Notes: generated by a model from the sequence alone, not told the origin. Numbered from the stretch's first letter, positions 34,167-43,428 are shown. The stretch is DNA of 64,000 nucleotides from Oscillospiraceae bacterium (GCA_017444665.1 JAFSWC010000015.1:1-64000), one strand, 5' to 3'. A program made the numbers and translations.

Positions 34167-35099
34167 TCAGCCGATCTTTTCATTCAGCCAGGCAAGGATA
34201 TCGCGGTAGACGTCAGCACGGTTTATTTCATTGAGCATCTCGTGGCGTCCTTCGGGGTAGAGACGGATCGTCACGTCTTTCATCCCGACGTCACAGAACA
34301 TCTTGTAGGCCTTGTTGACGCCCTTGCCGTATTCTCCGACGGGGTCTGCCGCGCCGGACATGAAATAGACCGGCGTATTTTTGTTCATCTTTGCAGCGTT
34401 GTCCTTGCCGGAGATAAACTTGATGCCTTCCATCATATCGCGGTAAAGGCTGCATTTGGCCACAAAGCCGCAGAGAGGATCGTCGATGTATTTCTTTACA
34501 TTTTCCTCATCGCGGGAGAGCCAGTCGAATTCGGTATAACGGAACTTGATCTTGTCGTTGTAAGAGCCGAAGGCGATGTCATTGAGAACCTTGCCGTCGC
34601 CGCGTGGACCGTTCTTTTTTACAAGCATGCCGGCCATGAACAGCCCGGCGTTTACCATCAGCGGGCTCTGTTGGCCGGTGCCGCTGATAATGGCGGCGTC
34701 ACAGTCGTCAGGATAGCGGATCAGATAGGTGCGGGCAAGAAAGCTGCCCATGCTGTGACCGAAGAAAACATAGGGAACGTCGGGATACTTTTCCTTCATC
34801 GTGTCGTGGATCGTCTTGAGATCGTCGACGACGCGCCACCAGCCGTCTTTTTCGGCAAAAAAGCCCTTGTCCTCTTCCTTTTCGATCGAGGCGCCGTGAC
34901 CGAGATGATCATCCGCCGCAACGACGAATCCGTTTTCGGCAAGAAAAGCCATGAAATCGGAATAGCGCGCGGCGTGCTCGGCAATACCGTGGGCGATCTG
35001 AATCACGCCGCGAACTTTGCCGTCCGGCACGCAGGTTTTTACATGGATATGGTTGACGCCGGTGCTGGAAGTAAAAGTGAAATCATCAAATACTGGCAT
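34167..35099 (-). CDS. Alpha/beta hydrolase, lysophospholipase/monoglyceride lipase type
   Basis: This 310-residue cytoplasmic serine hydrolase has oxyanion motif AHGIAEHAARY, DDHLGHGAS, and nucleophile S116 in FGHSMGS. The C-terminal Asp and His are in VGEYGKG-preceding AADP and EGRHEMLNE. Family members cleave lysophospholipids or monoacylglycerols. It is monocistronic with GGAGGTACGTGCC before the ATG. Confidence 0.9.
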   Translation of the reverse strand: MPVFDDFTFTSSTGVNHIHVKTCVPDGKVRGVIQIAHGIAEHAARYSDFMAFLAENGFVVAADDHLGHGASIEKEEDKGFFAEKDGWWRVVDDLKTIHDTMKEKYPDVPYVFFGHSMGSFLARTYLIRYPDDCDAAIISGTGQQSPLMVNAGLFMAGMLVKKNGPRGDGKVLNDIAFGSYNDKIKFRYTEFDWLSRDEENVKKYIDDPLCGFVAKCSLYRDMMEGIKFISGKDNAAKMNKNTPVYFMSGAADPVGEYGKGVNKAYKMFCDVGMKDVTIRLYPEGRHEMLNEINRADVYRDILAWLNEKIG

Positions 35100-35144
35100 G
35101 GCACGTACCTCCGTAATAGTTATTCGGGATCAATTATAGGCGGA

Positions 35145-36824
35145 TTATGATTCTTCACCCCGGTTATAGTACCAGGTCTTTGCTTTCCAGTAGGGCACCT
35201 TGTAATAGCTGGACTGGTGACCGCCGATCGTAACCTCCTTGAATTCGATCTCTGTATCAAAGATGTACGGTTCGCCGTCAAATTCGATTTCCACCCAGCC
35301 ATGCGGACGCTTTGTGGGGTCGATCGTGCCGCTGTAGATCACGGCGTCGTATCCGATCGCCTTGGCCAGCACATAGAACTCGGCCGCATAGTTGTAGCAG
35401 TTGCCCTTGTGCGTGCTGAGCATCTTGTATGCCTCTTCGTTTTCCCAGCCCGTTTCACCAACGGCATGGATATGGTTTCCGTCACGCAGATAGGAATTGT
35501 GATAGGTAACGTAGTTGAAGATCATATGGAGCATCTGCTCACCGGTCATCGTCTCAGGCTTGAGCTTGAGCATGACAAGCGTGTCCTGCACAAGCTGGTC
35601 CAGCTCCGGCATGCCGGTCGTGATCACGCCGTCCGGGCCAAAGTCAAAGTTGCCGTAGGAGCCGTTTATCACGACGCCGCCCCGCTCGTCGATGCAGTGC
35701 AGCGCGGTTCCGATAAAGAACAAACCCTCTTCCCGCAGGGGAAGAGCCTCGCTGGATGTCCAGATCTCAGCGCCGTCTGTCCCTTTGATATCATGGGCAA
35801 TGGCGGCCTCGGCAATATCGGCAAAATACGGATCGGAAAACGAGACGTCCATGATCGTTCCGATCTTGGAATAGTCGACGTCTGTCATCACAGTGCGTCC
35901 GCGCAGCAGATTGAAAATATGCGCCGCCTCGGCTCGCGTCAGGTCGGCGTCGGGCGCGACGGAAAGATCGCTGATCCAGCCGCGGTCCATTGCCAGGCAA
36001 AAGGCGCCGTAACGCGGATCGCTTTCAGAAATCGATGCGAAGGCATAGCTGCTGTGACTTGCGGGGAAGAAATGGGCAAGCATATCAAAGAACTCGGCAT
36101 GGGTGATCGGATCGTCGGGGTGGAAGCGGCTTTCGGAAAAGACACCGAGATCTTTGAGCGTGGCGGCGGCTATGTAATAGTCGGCTGTGGGATCTACGTC
36201 AACAAAGCTGCCCGAGCCTTCGACCGAGGTGTCAAGGCTTTCGTAAAGCAGCCAGACCGTCTGCGCGCGGGAAACCGGAGCAAAGGGGCGAAAGCGGCCC
36301 TCGTCATCGATCAGAAAAAAAGGACTGTGATGGGAAATATGCCCTTCGTCCAGAAACGCGATGGCATATTCGGCGCTGTACGCCGCGTCTGAATAAAGAG
36401 TCTGCGTGCTGTTTGCGACAAGCTTGCCTTCGCTGTCACGCCAGCCGATAAAGGTGTAGCCGCTGATTTCCGGACCGTCCGGAAGGATAAGCGTGCCGTC
36501 TTCATCGGCAGTAACGGTGATCGGCTCTTCAAGGGGCGTATAGCACCAGGCCGTGTAGGAAACGACTTGCTTTTCCGGCTGAAAGAGCATGCCCTTAATG
36601 GAAAGATGCAGCAATACGCCAAGCGCGATCACCGCAAGCAGAAGAGCGCTGCCCGCAATGCGCCAGAAAAGCAGCTCGCCCCGGACTTCCGTTTTTTTCT
36701 TCACCGGAGCCGGAGCAGAAGCAGTCTGCTCGACAGCGGGCTGCTCGGCGGCTTCCGAGTCCGGTTGTTGATCAACGGTTTCTATGGTCGGTTCCTGATT
36801 GACAGTATCCTGATTATCCAGCAT
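35145..36824 (-). CDS. Surface transglutaminase-like protein with SLH-type repeats
   Basis: This 559-residue protein has a Pro/Ala/Gln-rich cytoplasmic start, one membrane segment (about 50-75), SLH-like repeats (FVDVDPTADYYIAAAT, ITHAEFFDML, LTRAEAAHIFNLL), then a transglutaminase-like domain. The triad is C476 (KGNCYNY), H508 (RPHGW) and D523 (IFDTE). The ATG at 36824 overlaps the upstream lipoprotein gene by 11 bp; the frame continues upstream only through that gene. It may process or crosslink wall proteins; the substrate is unknown. Confidence 0.82.
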   Translation of the reverse strand: MLDNQDTVNQEPTIETVDQQPDSEAAEQPAVEQTASAPAPVKKKTEVRGELLFWRIAGSALLLAVIALGVLLHLSIKGMLFQPEKQVVSYTAWCYTPLEEPITVTADEDGTLILPDGPEISGYTFIGWRDSEGKLVANSTQTLYSDAAYSAEYAIAFLDEGHISHHSPFFLIDDEGRFRPFAPVSRAQTVWLLYESLDTSVEGSGSFVDVDPTADYYIAAATLKDLGVFSESRFHPDDPITHAEFFDMLAHFFPASHSSYAFASISESDPRYGAFCLAMDRGWISDLSVAPDADLTRAEAAHIFNLLRGRTVMTDVDYSKIGTIMDVSFSDPYFADIAEAAIAHDIKGTDGAEIWTSSEALPLREEGLFFIGTALHCIDERGGVVINGSYGNFDFGPDGVITTGMPELDQLVQDTLVMLKLKPETMTGEQMLHMIFNYVTYHNSYLRDGNHIHAVGETGWENEEAYKMLSTHKGNCYNYAAEFYVLAKAIGYDAVIYSGTIDPTKRPHGWVEIEFDGEPYIFDTEIEFKEVTIGGHQSSYYKVPYWKAKTWYYNRGEES

Positions 36825-37218
36825 TGACAAACACTTCCCGTACAGTTTCTTTCTCGCCCTCGCGGTAGGTTTCAACGGTGAAACCGTCATAATAAAGATC
36901 ACCGTCGTCGCCTTTGCCGAGACAGCTGGGAGCGTAAACAGAATCGGCGGGCTCGCCGATCGCGTTATACAGGGCGGAAACGTCCTTGCCGACGCATGCC
37001 TGCGCGGCGGCAAAGGCTTCCTCGTCATAAACCGCGGCGGCTTCGGCTTTTACCTCAACCTCGGGAGAGGGAGCAGCCGTCAGGCCGCTGCCGGGAAGCG
37101 TAGAGGTTATCGAAGGGGGAGTGGGGGCAGGGGCGGAGGGAGTCTCCGTCTGCTGTCCGCAGGCGCAGAGGGTCAGGACCAGGGAAATCAGCAGAGCTGA
37201 CAGAAGCATTTTTTTCAT
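36814..37218 (-). CDS. Small lipoprotein
   Basis: This 134-residue protein has a signal peptide with lipobox LCAC (cysteine 20), a Pro/Thr/Ser-rich linker and a compact C-terminal domain containing VGKDVSALYNAIGEPADS, YYDGFTVETY and REVF. The last part resembles small SmpA/BLIP-like folds, but I am not certain. AGGAGACACACG precedes the ATG at 37218. It is translationally coupled to the transglutaminase gene, so the two probably act together at the surface. Confidence 0.75.
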   Translation of the reverse strand: MKKMLLSALLISLVLTLCACGQQTETPSAPAPTPPSITSTLPGSGLTAAPSPEVEVKAEAAAVYDEEAFAAAQACVGKDVSALYNAIGEPADSVYAPSCLGKGDDGDLYYDGFTVETYREGEKETVREVFVNAG

Positions 37219-37334
37219 CGTGTGTCTCCTTGCATGATTCAGGCACAGACGGAAAAGCGCCATGCGCCAAAGCTAACAGTTATTTTATCTCCTCAAGGGC
37301 GTAAAGTCAACAGATACCGACAGGATAAGAAAAA

Positions 37335-37365
37335 GCCGGGGCAGGAGATTTCCTGCCCCGGTATG
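37335..37365 (-). terminator. Terminator of the Ig-like/zinc-ribbon protein gene
   Basis: On the minus strand CCGGGGCAGGA and TCCTGCCCCGG form an 11-bp stem followed by CTTTTTC. Confidence 0.85.
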
Positions 37366-37373
37366 AAGAAAGA

Positions 37374-39119
37374 TCATTCAGCTTTATCCTGCGCGGTGAA
37401 GGGCTTGCCACAGTCGGGGCAAAAGCGCGGAGGATGGCTTGGATCGGGGTTGGTCCAGCCGCAGTGATCACACATATAAGCAATGGCGTCCTTCGGCTTT
37501 ACCGCCCCACAGGCCTTGCAGTTGTGGCCGCGGTTAAAGGTACCGCATTTTTCACAGTACCAGCCGTCAAGGACGAAATCCTCGGGGCTGACGGCGGAGG
37601 CTTCCGGAGAAGCGGTTTCCGCAGCGGCAGCGACGATCGCAGCGTCCTCGGCAAGCTCTTCCGCGCTTTCGGAGGTCTCATCTTCAGAGGCAGCTGTCTC
37701 TTCGGCCGCTTCGGCGACGGACTCGGCCTTCTGCGCTTTGGGCATCAGCGCTTCCTTGGCTTCGTCGAGCGAAGCGCCGTGATAGGCGGCAGGAGCGGGC
37801 GTTTTGCTCTGGGCGGCGCCGCGCTGCTTTTCAACGGTTTCTTTGGCCGCAGCGGCGCGCACGGCGCGCTCGTCTGCCTCGTCAAGCTCTTTTTCCCGTT
37901 TGGAGATGATCACAAGCGACACGGCCGCGGCGACAAGCGCAAAAATCAGCACGCCCATCAGAATCAGAAGAAAGCGGCTGGCGCTGTTTCGCTGGGTCGA
38001 GGCGCGGCTCGGCTGGGCGGGTGTGGGGGAGACGTCATCGGTCTCTCCCGACGGTTCGGCGATCGGGGCAACGGTCGGCTCCGGCGTGGCTGCCGCAGCA
38101 TGCGTGACGGCGGCGACGCGGGAATAGGATTTTTCGCTCTCTTCGCCGTCCTTGACGCTCCACACGCCGCAGTAGTAATAGACGGTGCCTTCCGTCTCGG
38201 GAGGAACGTAAGTGGCGGAGGTCGCGCCGGTAATGGCGACGTCAGCGCCGTCGGTGTTCATATTGCTGTTGTTCTTGCTGCTGTACCACTGATAATACAG
38301 CGTTCCGCCGTTCGGATCGGTGGCGCTGACGGACAGCGTGTCGGAATCAGAGGTAACAAAGGGATCTCTTGTGATCGACGGACGCATCAGGCCGCTCTTT
38401 TCCACGGTGATCAGCGCGCCCTTCGAGAACACGGAGGTGTTTCCTTCGCCGACAAATTTGCACACAGCCTTCCAGCCGTTCATCTCATAGGGAATACCGC
38501 TGAGCTGCAGAGTTTCATCATTATATCCGTCGGCGCTGGCGCCGCTGAAGTGCGTTCCGACGGTTTTGGCGTCATAAGAGGTCTTGCCGTCCGGGCTTTC
38601 GACGCGCCAGATGATTTCAATGGCGTCATCCGCACGGGCGATGAAATAGCAGGTGCCGCCCTCCATCACAGTCTCGGCTGTCGGGTCCTTGGTGATGGTC
38701 GGCGCCACAGGCTGAGGCGTGGGGGAAGGCGTGGGAACGGGCGTAGGCGAAGGCGTTGCGGCCGGTGTCGGTGTGGGGGCCGGCTCGGTCACGCTGATGG
38801 TGAAGGAATACTCTTCGGCGCCGTCGGAGGTCGTGACGCGAAGCTTGAAGCTGTAATTGCCGGAGGCGGTCGGCGAGCCAACCAGCTTGACAGCTCCGTC
38901 GGCAAGGGTCGGTTGAATACCGCCGGGGAGCGTTCCGTCGATGATTTCAAAGCCCGTGGCGGAAGAACCGGACGGAAGCGGGACCGTATAGTTCAGCGCC
39001 GCGCCGAGATCACAGGAGATCTCCGGCAGATCCACGGCAAACGCGCCGGCGGACAGAAACGCCGCGAACAGGCTGAGGATCAGCAGAAAAGACAGCAGAC
39101 GCCTCGATGAAAGTTTCAT
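37374..39119 (-). CDS. Membrane-spanning Ig-like surface protein with cytoplasmic zinc ribbons
   Basis: This 581-residue protein starts with a signal peptide (1-28) and a cadherin/Ig-like region with the putative-Ig motif ATGFEIIDGTLPGGI. A Thr-Pro repeat linker follows (about 113-137), then two further beta-sandwich stretches. A membrane helix lies at about 382-406, then a long Ala/Glu-rich coil and two C-terminal zinc ribbons: WYCEKCG..NCKACG and YMCDHCG..FCPDCG (about 528-575). The outside-to-inside layout suggests a sensor or scaffold. I know no characterised equivalent. Confidence 0.72.
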   Translation of the reverse strand: MKLSSRRLLSFLLILSLFAAFLSAGAFAVDLPEISCDLGAALNYTVPLPSGSSATGFEIIDGTLPGGIQPTLADGAVKLVGSPTASGNYSFKLRVTTSDGAEEYSFTISVTEPAPTPTPAATPSPTPVPTPSPTPQPVAPTITKDPTAETVMEGGTCYFIARADDAIEIIWRVESPDGKTSYDAKTVGTHFSGASADGYNDETLQLSGIPYEMNGWKAVCKFVGEGNTSVFSKGALITVEKSGLMRPSITRDPFVTSDSDTLSVSATDPNGGTLYYQWYSSKNNSNMNTDGADVAITGATSATYVPPETEGTVYYYCGVWSVKDGEESEKSYSRVAAVTHAAAATPEPTVAPIAEPSGETDDVSPTPAQPSRASTQRNSASRFLLILMGVLIFALVAAAVSLVIISKREKELDEADERAVRAAAAKETVEKQRGAAQSKTPAPAAYHGASLDEAKEALMPKAQKAESVAEAAEETAASEDETSESAEELAEDAAIVAAAAETASPEASAVSPEDFVLDGWYCEKCGTFNRGHNCKACGAVKPKDAIAYMCDHCGWTNPDPSHPPRFCPDCGKPFTAQDKAE

Positions 39120-39245
39120 TCTATTTATCTCCTTTGAAAAAGGTTGCGTGGATTATGTCACCTTGCGTCTCATCATAGCAAATTTCGGCTTAATTTACAA
39201 GAAGATTCCCGATATTTAAGCAAAATTTATAATTGGGAAAAAAGG

Positions 39246-39288
39246 AAAAACCGGAGCTTTTTCAAGCTCCGGTTTATGTTTTTTACAC
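39246..39288 (-). terminator. Terminator after the ECF S-component gene
   Basis: AAACCGGAGCTT and AAGCTCCGGTTT form a 12-bp stem with a TTTC loop. On the minus strand it runs into TTCCTTTTTT. Confidence 0.8.
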
Positions 39289-39870
39289 TCTTTCGCGGTG
39301 GCTGCCGATGCGGATCAGGCGGACGATGATCGGGCTTAGAATGATGTTGAACAGCAGCTCGAAAAGGAAGTTGCCGCCGACGAGACCGAAGATCATAAAC
39401 TTGCCCGCACTGGGAAAACCCGCGCCCGCGGCCCACTCGTTGATCGTGGGCATGAAGAACAGCAGACAGCCAATCAGAAACAGGCTGGTATTCACCACCG
39501 GTGCGGTGATCGCAGCGCAGACCGCAGCGGGCAGTTCCGACTTTTTAGAAATGAAGCGGTAGACCGTGCCCGCGCAGAAGCCAGACAGCGCGCCCTTGAG
39601 CAGCACCGTCAGTACGGTGCCGAGGGGGTTGACTGTCAGAAATGCGCCGGTATCGGGTTGGAAGAGGACGACCATGCCGAACACGAAGCCAAGCCAAGCC
39701 CCGGCCCAGGATCCGTACAGAGCCGCGCCGACGACGATCGGGATCAGAACCAGCGAGATCGAAAACGGACCGAAGCGGACAAAGGAGCCGAGCAACTGCA
39801 AAACGATGACAACGGCCGTAAACAGGGCCAGACCCGTCAGCGTGCGGGTGGGGATGCGTTTGTGTTCCAT
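39283..39870 (-). CDS. ECF transporter S component
   Basis: This 195-residue integral membrane protein with about six helices has the ECF S-component look: TGLALFTAVVIVLQLLGSFV, then ISLVLIPIVVGAALYGSWAGAWLG. It captures a vitamin-like substrate for a shared energising module, which is not in this window. The ligand cannot be named. AAAGGA lies before the ATG at 39870. It is the last gene of the folate block but need not be folate-specific. Confidence 0.82.
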   Translation of the reverse strand: MEHKRIPTRTLTGLALFTAVVIVLQLLGSFVRFGPFSISLVLIPIVVGAALYGSWAGAWLGFVFGMVVLFQPDTGAFLTVNPLGTVLTVLLKGALSGFCAGTVYRFISKKSELPAAVCAAITAPVVNTSLFLIGCLLFFMPTINEWAAGAGFPSAGKFMIFGLVGGNFLFELLFNIILSPIIVRLIRIGSHRERV

Positions 39871-39947
39871 ATTCAATTCCTTTCTGCTGTCGCTCCGGTC
39901 AGGCCGGATGCGGCGCAGCTTTATGATAGTACCCTCGGCGGGGCTTG

Positions 39948-40493
39948 TCAACTGTCAGTTTCCGTATGGGCGTCAGAGAAAAACAGGCGTCGCAGCGTTT
40001 TAAGCAGCGGCGGAAGAAGAAAGGAAAAGAGAACGGCCGTGATCACACCGGCGGCGATGCGCAGCAGCAGCGTGGGCAGCGCGGCAGCATAGGAATAGGA
40101 ATAGACCCAACTGTCAACATAGAGAAAAAGGGTGTTGAGCGCCGTGACAAGAAGGGCGGTCGCCACGGTAATGAACACCGTTTGCGCGGTGGTCATGGCA
40201 AAGCCGCGGTGTTTGGCATACAGCCCGACAAGAAGCCCGCGGATTCCGGCAGGCAAGATCCAAAGGACCGTTGTGGCAGAAAAGCCGTAGGTGATCATCT
40301 GGTTGAGAAAGCTGCCGACGAGGCCGACGGCAAGCCCGTCAACCGGGCCGAGCAGCGCCGCACCGATCAGGATCGGAAGCGAGTCGAGCGTGATCTTCAT
40401 CCCGGGCAGATTGATCGAAAACAGGCTGAGCACAACAAACATGGCAGCAAGCATCGCATCAAGGGCCAGGCGTTTGGTTTTTGTGATTTTCAT
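39948..40493 (-). CDS. folT: Folate-type ECF transporter S component
   Basis: This 181-residue membrane protein closely follows the FolT pattern, with RLALDAMLAAMFVVLSL, LPGMKITLDSLPILIGAALL, GPVDGLAVGLVGSFLNQM and YGFSATTVLWILPAGIRGLL. It would bind folate for import. The ATG at 40493 follows AAAGGATG. Its setting beside fchA, folC and folD strongly supports a folate role. Confidence 0.85.
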   Translation of the reverse strand: MKITKTKRLALDAMLAAMFVVLSLFSINLPGMKITLDSLPILIGAALLGPVDGLAVGLVGSFLNQMITYGFSATTVLWILPAGIRGLLVGLYAKHRGFAMTTAQTVFITVATALLVTALNTLFLYVDSWVYSYSYAAALPTLLLRIAAGVITAVLFSFLLPPLLKTLRRLFFSDAHTETDS

Positions 40494-40515
40494 GAGGGAC
40501 ACATCCTTTCGTCTC

Positions 40516-41136
40516 TCAAAATCCAAGCGAAGCGGCGACCGCGTCGCAGACGGCGTCTGCCCGCGCGGAATAGGCGCGCTCTTTTTCCTCCAGCTCTGCC
40601 GACAGTGCGTCGGCGTATTCTCTGTCGCGCATCAGCGCGGTGTTGACTTTAACGTTGATAACGGCGCCTTTGAGCGCGCCCCTGGCCAGCGCGGCGGCTG
40701 TGGCGGCGTCAGACAGGACAAGACGGCTGCCAATGGCGGCATAGTCCTCCGCAAGCTCGATCACGCCGCAGCAGGCCCCGGCAATCTTTTGCGGCGCAGA
40801 GGCGGCCTGGCGCAGGCACTGCTCGAGGATCTGCGCGCGGTCCGGCGCATCCTTCGGAAGAGAATAAGCGCGCGAGAGCGGGGCAAAGGCCTCGGCGTCG
40901 GCGTCGATCAAGGCCAAAAGCTCCTGCCTTGCCTTTGCGGCACGAGCGGACAGCTCGCTAAGCTCCTCCTCATGGGCGGCACATTGCTTTTTCCCGATAC
41001 TGAGCGCCCCTACCATCGAAGCAAGCCCGGCAGCAAGCGCGCCGCAGAGGGCCGCGGCGCCGCCGCCCCCCGGAGAGGGGAGCGAGGAGGCAAGATCGGA
41101 AAGAAAAGCGTCTATGGTTTGATCCCTGGCAGACAT
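40516..41136 (-). CDS. fchA: Cyclodeaminase/cyclohydrolase family protein (FchA-like)
   Basis: This 206-residue helical protein has the family motif SPGGGGAAALCGALAAGL and the C-terminal helices with GALKGAVINVKVN. Relatives deaminate formimino-THF or hydrolyse methenyl-THF. It sits between folC and folT, so it probably interconverts THF one-carbon units; the two reactions cannot be separated by sequence here. AAGGAGCG precedes the ATG at 41136. Confidence 0.87.
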   Translation of the reverse strand: MSARDQTIDAFLSDLASSLPSPGGGGAAALCGALAAGLASMVGALSIGKKQCAAHEEELSELSARAAKARQELLALIDADAEAFAPLSRAYSLPKDAPDRAQILEQCLRQAASAPQKIAGACCGVIELAEDYAAIGSRLVLSDAATAAALARGALKGAVINVKVNTALMRDREYADALSAELEEKERAYSARADAVCDAVAASLGF

Positions 41137-41152
41137 GGCAAACGCTCCTTTT

Positions 41153-42418
41153 TCAATACAGTCCAAGCTGATAGCGTACGCTTCCCGCGAGATAGACCGA
41201 GCCCGCGGCACAGACCATGCCCTCGCTGCCCGCAAGCTCCCTGGCAGTAAACACGGCGTCAGCAATGCTCGAACAGACCGTGACGGGTTTGCCAAAGCCC
41301 TTCAGAACGTCGGCAAGCGCTTCCGGCGGCAAGGCGCGCGGGCTTTCCGGCGCGGTGCAGACATATTCGTCCGCGGCGCGGTCAAGGATCGCGGCCATGC
41401 CGGCATAGTCCTTGTCGCGCAGAACCCCGAGCAGCAGCACGCGGCGCGTATCGGGGAAATAGTGGACAAGACTTTCGCACACAGCCTCGGCACACTGGGG
41501 ATTGTGGCCGCCGTCGACAATGAAGTACGGCTCGTCGGCGCATACTTCGAAGCGGCCGGGCCAGCTTGCGGCGTACAGACCGTGCTCCAGCGCACCCTGA
41601 TCAATGTTCCAGCCGCGGGAAGCGAGTACCCTTGCGGTCTCGATCACAACGGCGGCGTTGCGGCGCTGATGCGCGCCGAGAAGAGAGAGAGCGTACTGAT
41701 CGCCGCAATAAGAAAAGACCTGCCCCTCAAGACTGTCAAATTCCACTTCCAGCGCATCAAAGTGCGGCACCGTGAGAGAACAGGAAAGCTCGTCGCAGCG
41801 GCGGCGGATGACGTCAAGAACGCTGCCGGACTGTTCATAGGCGACGCAGGGGGCCCCGGGTTTGAGAATACCGGCTTTTTCTGCGGCGATCGCTTCGAGC
41901 GTATCGCCAAGAATGCGCGTGTGGTCAAGCCCGATGTTCATGATGACCGCACATTCCGGAGATTCGATGACGTTTGTTGCGTCAAAGCGCCCGCCGAGAC
42001 CGGCTTCGAGCACGACGATATCGCATGCCTCTTCCACAAACCACAGCATGGCCGTGGCTGTGATCAGTTCAAATTCGGTGGGGTGCTCGCCCATCTTTTC
42101 GGCCTTGTCCCGTACGGCGGCCACGCAGCGGGAAAGCGCGTCAGGCGTGATCTCCTCACCGTTTACCTGCATGCGTTCGGAAAAACGATAGAGATAAGGA
42201 GAGGTATAAAGCCCGGTGCGGCAGCCCGCGGCGCGAAGGACCGAGGCGAGCATCGCGGCACAGCTTCCTTTGCCGTTTGTACCGGCAATATGGACAAATT
42301 TCAGTTTTTTCTGCGGATCGCCGAGCGCGGCGAGCAGCTGTTGGATCCGACGAAGCGAAGGCTCGGCGCCAAACCAGCGGGCGCCGTCGAGATAGGCAAG
42401 TGCTTCTTTATCGTCCAT
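41153..42418 (-). CDS. folC: Folylpolyglutamate synthase / dihydrofolate synthase
   Basis: This 421-residue Mur-ligase-like enzyme adds glutamates to folate, trapping it in the cell. The P-loop is HIAGTNGKGS and the later motifs include TSPYLYRFSERMQVNGEEI, EAGLGGRFDATN and DGGHNP. The ATG at 42418 follows GGAGTG; the longer upstream frame belongs to folD. It is followed 16 bases on by fchA. Confidence 0.93.
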   Translation of the reverse strand: MDDKEALAYLDGARWFGAEPSLRRIQQLLAALGDPQKKLKFVHIAGTNGKGSCAAMLASVLRAAGCRTGLYTSPYLYRFSERMQVNGEEITPDALSRCVAAVRDKAEKMGEHPTEFELITATAMLWFVEEACDIVVLEAGLGGRFDATNVIESPECAVIMNIGLDHTRILGDTLEAIAAEKAGILKPGAPCVAYEQSGSVLDVIRRRCDELSCSLTVPHFDALEVEFDSLEGQVFSYCGDQYALSLLGAHQRRNAAVVIETARVLASRGWNIDQGALEHGLYAASWPGRFEVCADEPYFIVDGGHNPQCAEAVCESLVHYFPDTRRVLLLGVLRDKDYAGMAAILDRAADEYVCTAPESPRALPPEALADVLKGFGKPVTVCSSIADAVFTARELAGSEGMVCAAGSVYLAGSVRYQLGLY

Positions 42419-42423
42419 TTCAA

Positions 42424-43281
42424 TCACTCCGTCATTGCTTCCGCCGCCTCGACGACGTGCGAGGCGAGGATCGTCGAGGTGACGGCGCCGATCCCGCCGG
42501 GGACGGCGCTGATCGAATCGACGATCTGTTCGGCCGCGTCGTGGTCCACGTCGCCGCACAGTTTCTGCCGCACTTCGTCATAGTTGATGCCGATGTCGAT
42601 GACGATCTGACCGGGTCTGAGATGCCCGGCCGTTACCGTGTTGATGTGACCGGTAGCGGTGACGATGACGTCCGCCTCGCGCGTCAGAGCGCCGAGGTCC
42701 GCGGTGCGCGTATGGCAGACGGTAACGGTCGCATGCTCGCGCAGCAAAAGCAGCGCGGCGGGGCGGCCCGTGACAAGGCTGCGGCCGATCACAACGGCGC
42801 GCTTGCCGCACACGGGAATGTCATAATAGCGCAGCATCTCGATCACGGCCTGCGCGGTGCAGGGGAAAAAAGCGTGCTCCTCGCCTGCATAGACGGCGGC
42901 CATCGAGCGGGAGGTGATTCCGTCCACGTCCTTTTCAGGCGCGATCGCGTCACACACTTTGCGCGCATCCATCCCTTCAGGCAGTGGACGGAAAAAAAGA
43001 ATGCCGTGGATCGCGCGGTCACTGTTCATCTGCCGGATCAGCGCGATGATCTCATCCTGGGTGACGGAGGCAGGCAGCACATGCTTTTCGATCGCGATCC
43101 CAAGCGCTTCACAGCGCCTGGTCGCACTGCGTTCGTACGACAGATCGCCCGGACGCTCGCCGATGCGGATCATCCCCAGACAGGGGACGACGCCCCTTTC
43201 CGACAGCGCAGCAACGCGTATTTTCAAGTTTTCACTGAGCGCTTCGGCGACCGGAGCGCCTTTCAATACTTCAGCCGGCAT
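42424..43281 (-). CDS. folD: Methylene-THF dehydrogenase/cyclohydrolase
   Basis: This 285-residue bifunctional enzyme interconverts methylene-, methenyl- and formyl-THF. Visible motifs are the substrate-site YERSATRRCEALGI, the PLPEGMD region, VIGRSLVTGRPAALLLL (NADP site) and PGGIGAVTSTIL. The catalytic Lys position of the usual YxxxK motif is replaced by Arg in SYERSATRR, which is atypical and worth testing. The ATG at 43281 has AAAGGTG at the right distance; an in-frame GTG lies three codons upstream. Confidence 0.88.
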   Translation of the reverse strand: MPAEVLKGAPVAEALSENLKIRVAALSERGVVPCLGMIRIGERPGDLSYERSATRRCEALGIAIEKHVLPASVTQDEIIALIRQMNSDRAIHGILFFRPLPEGMDARKVCDAIAPEKDVDGITSRSMAAVYAGEEHAFFPCTAQAVIEMLRYYDIPVCGKRAVVIGRSLVTGRPAALLLLREHATVTVCHTRTADLGALTREADVIVTATGHINTVTAGHLRPGQIVIDIGINYDEVRQKLCGDVDHDAAEQIVDSISAVPGGIGAVTSTILASHVVEAAEAMTE

Positions 43282-43383
43282 AGCTTTCACCTTTCGGCGT
43301 GCCGCGTGGGCACGCTTTGCATATCATTACAATTTTACAGTATAGCATAAACAGCAGGGTAAAAGAAAGAGGTTTCTTACAGG

Positions 43384-43415
43384 AAAAAGCGGTATGCCGC
43401 AGCATACCGCTTTTT
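43384..43415 (-). terminator. gtrA terminator
   Basis: AAAAAGCGGTATGC / GCATACCGCTTTTT, a perfect 14-bp stem with a 4-base loop and T-run on both strands. Confidence 0.9.
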
Positions 43416-43428
43416 GAAGAAACGTGCT

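Noticed and set aside
37434..39110. 558-codon plus-strand frame
   Set aside because: Antisense of the Ig-like surface protein; Gly/Arg-rich with no signal, domain or ribosome site.
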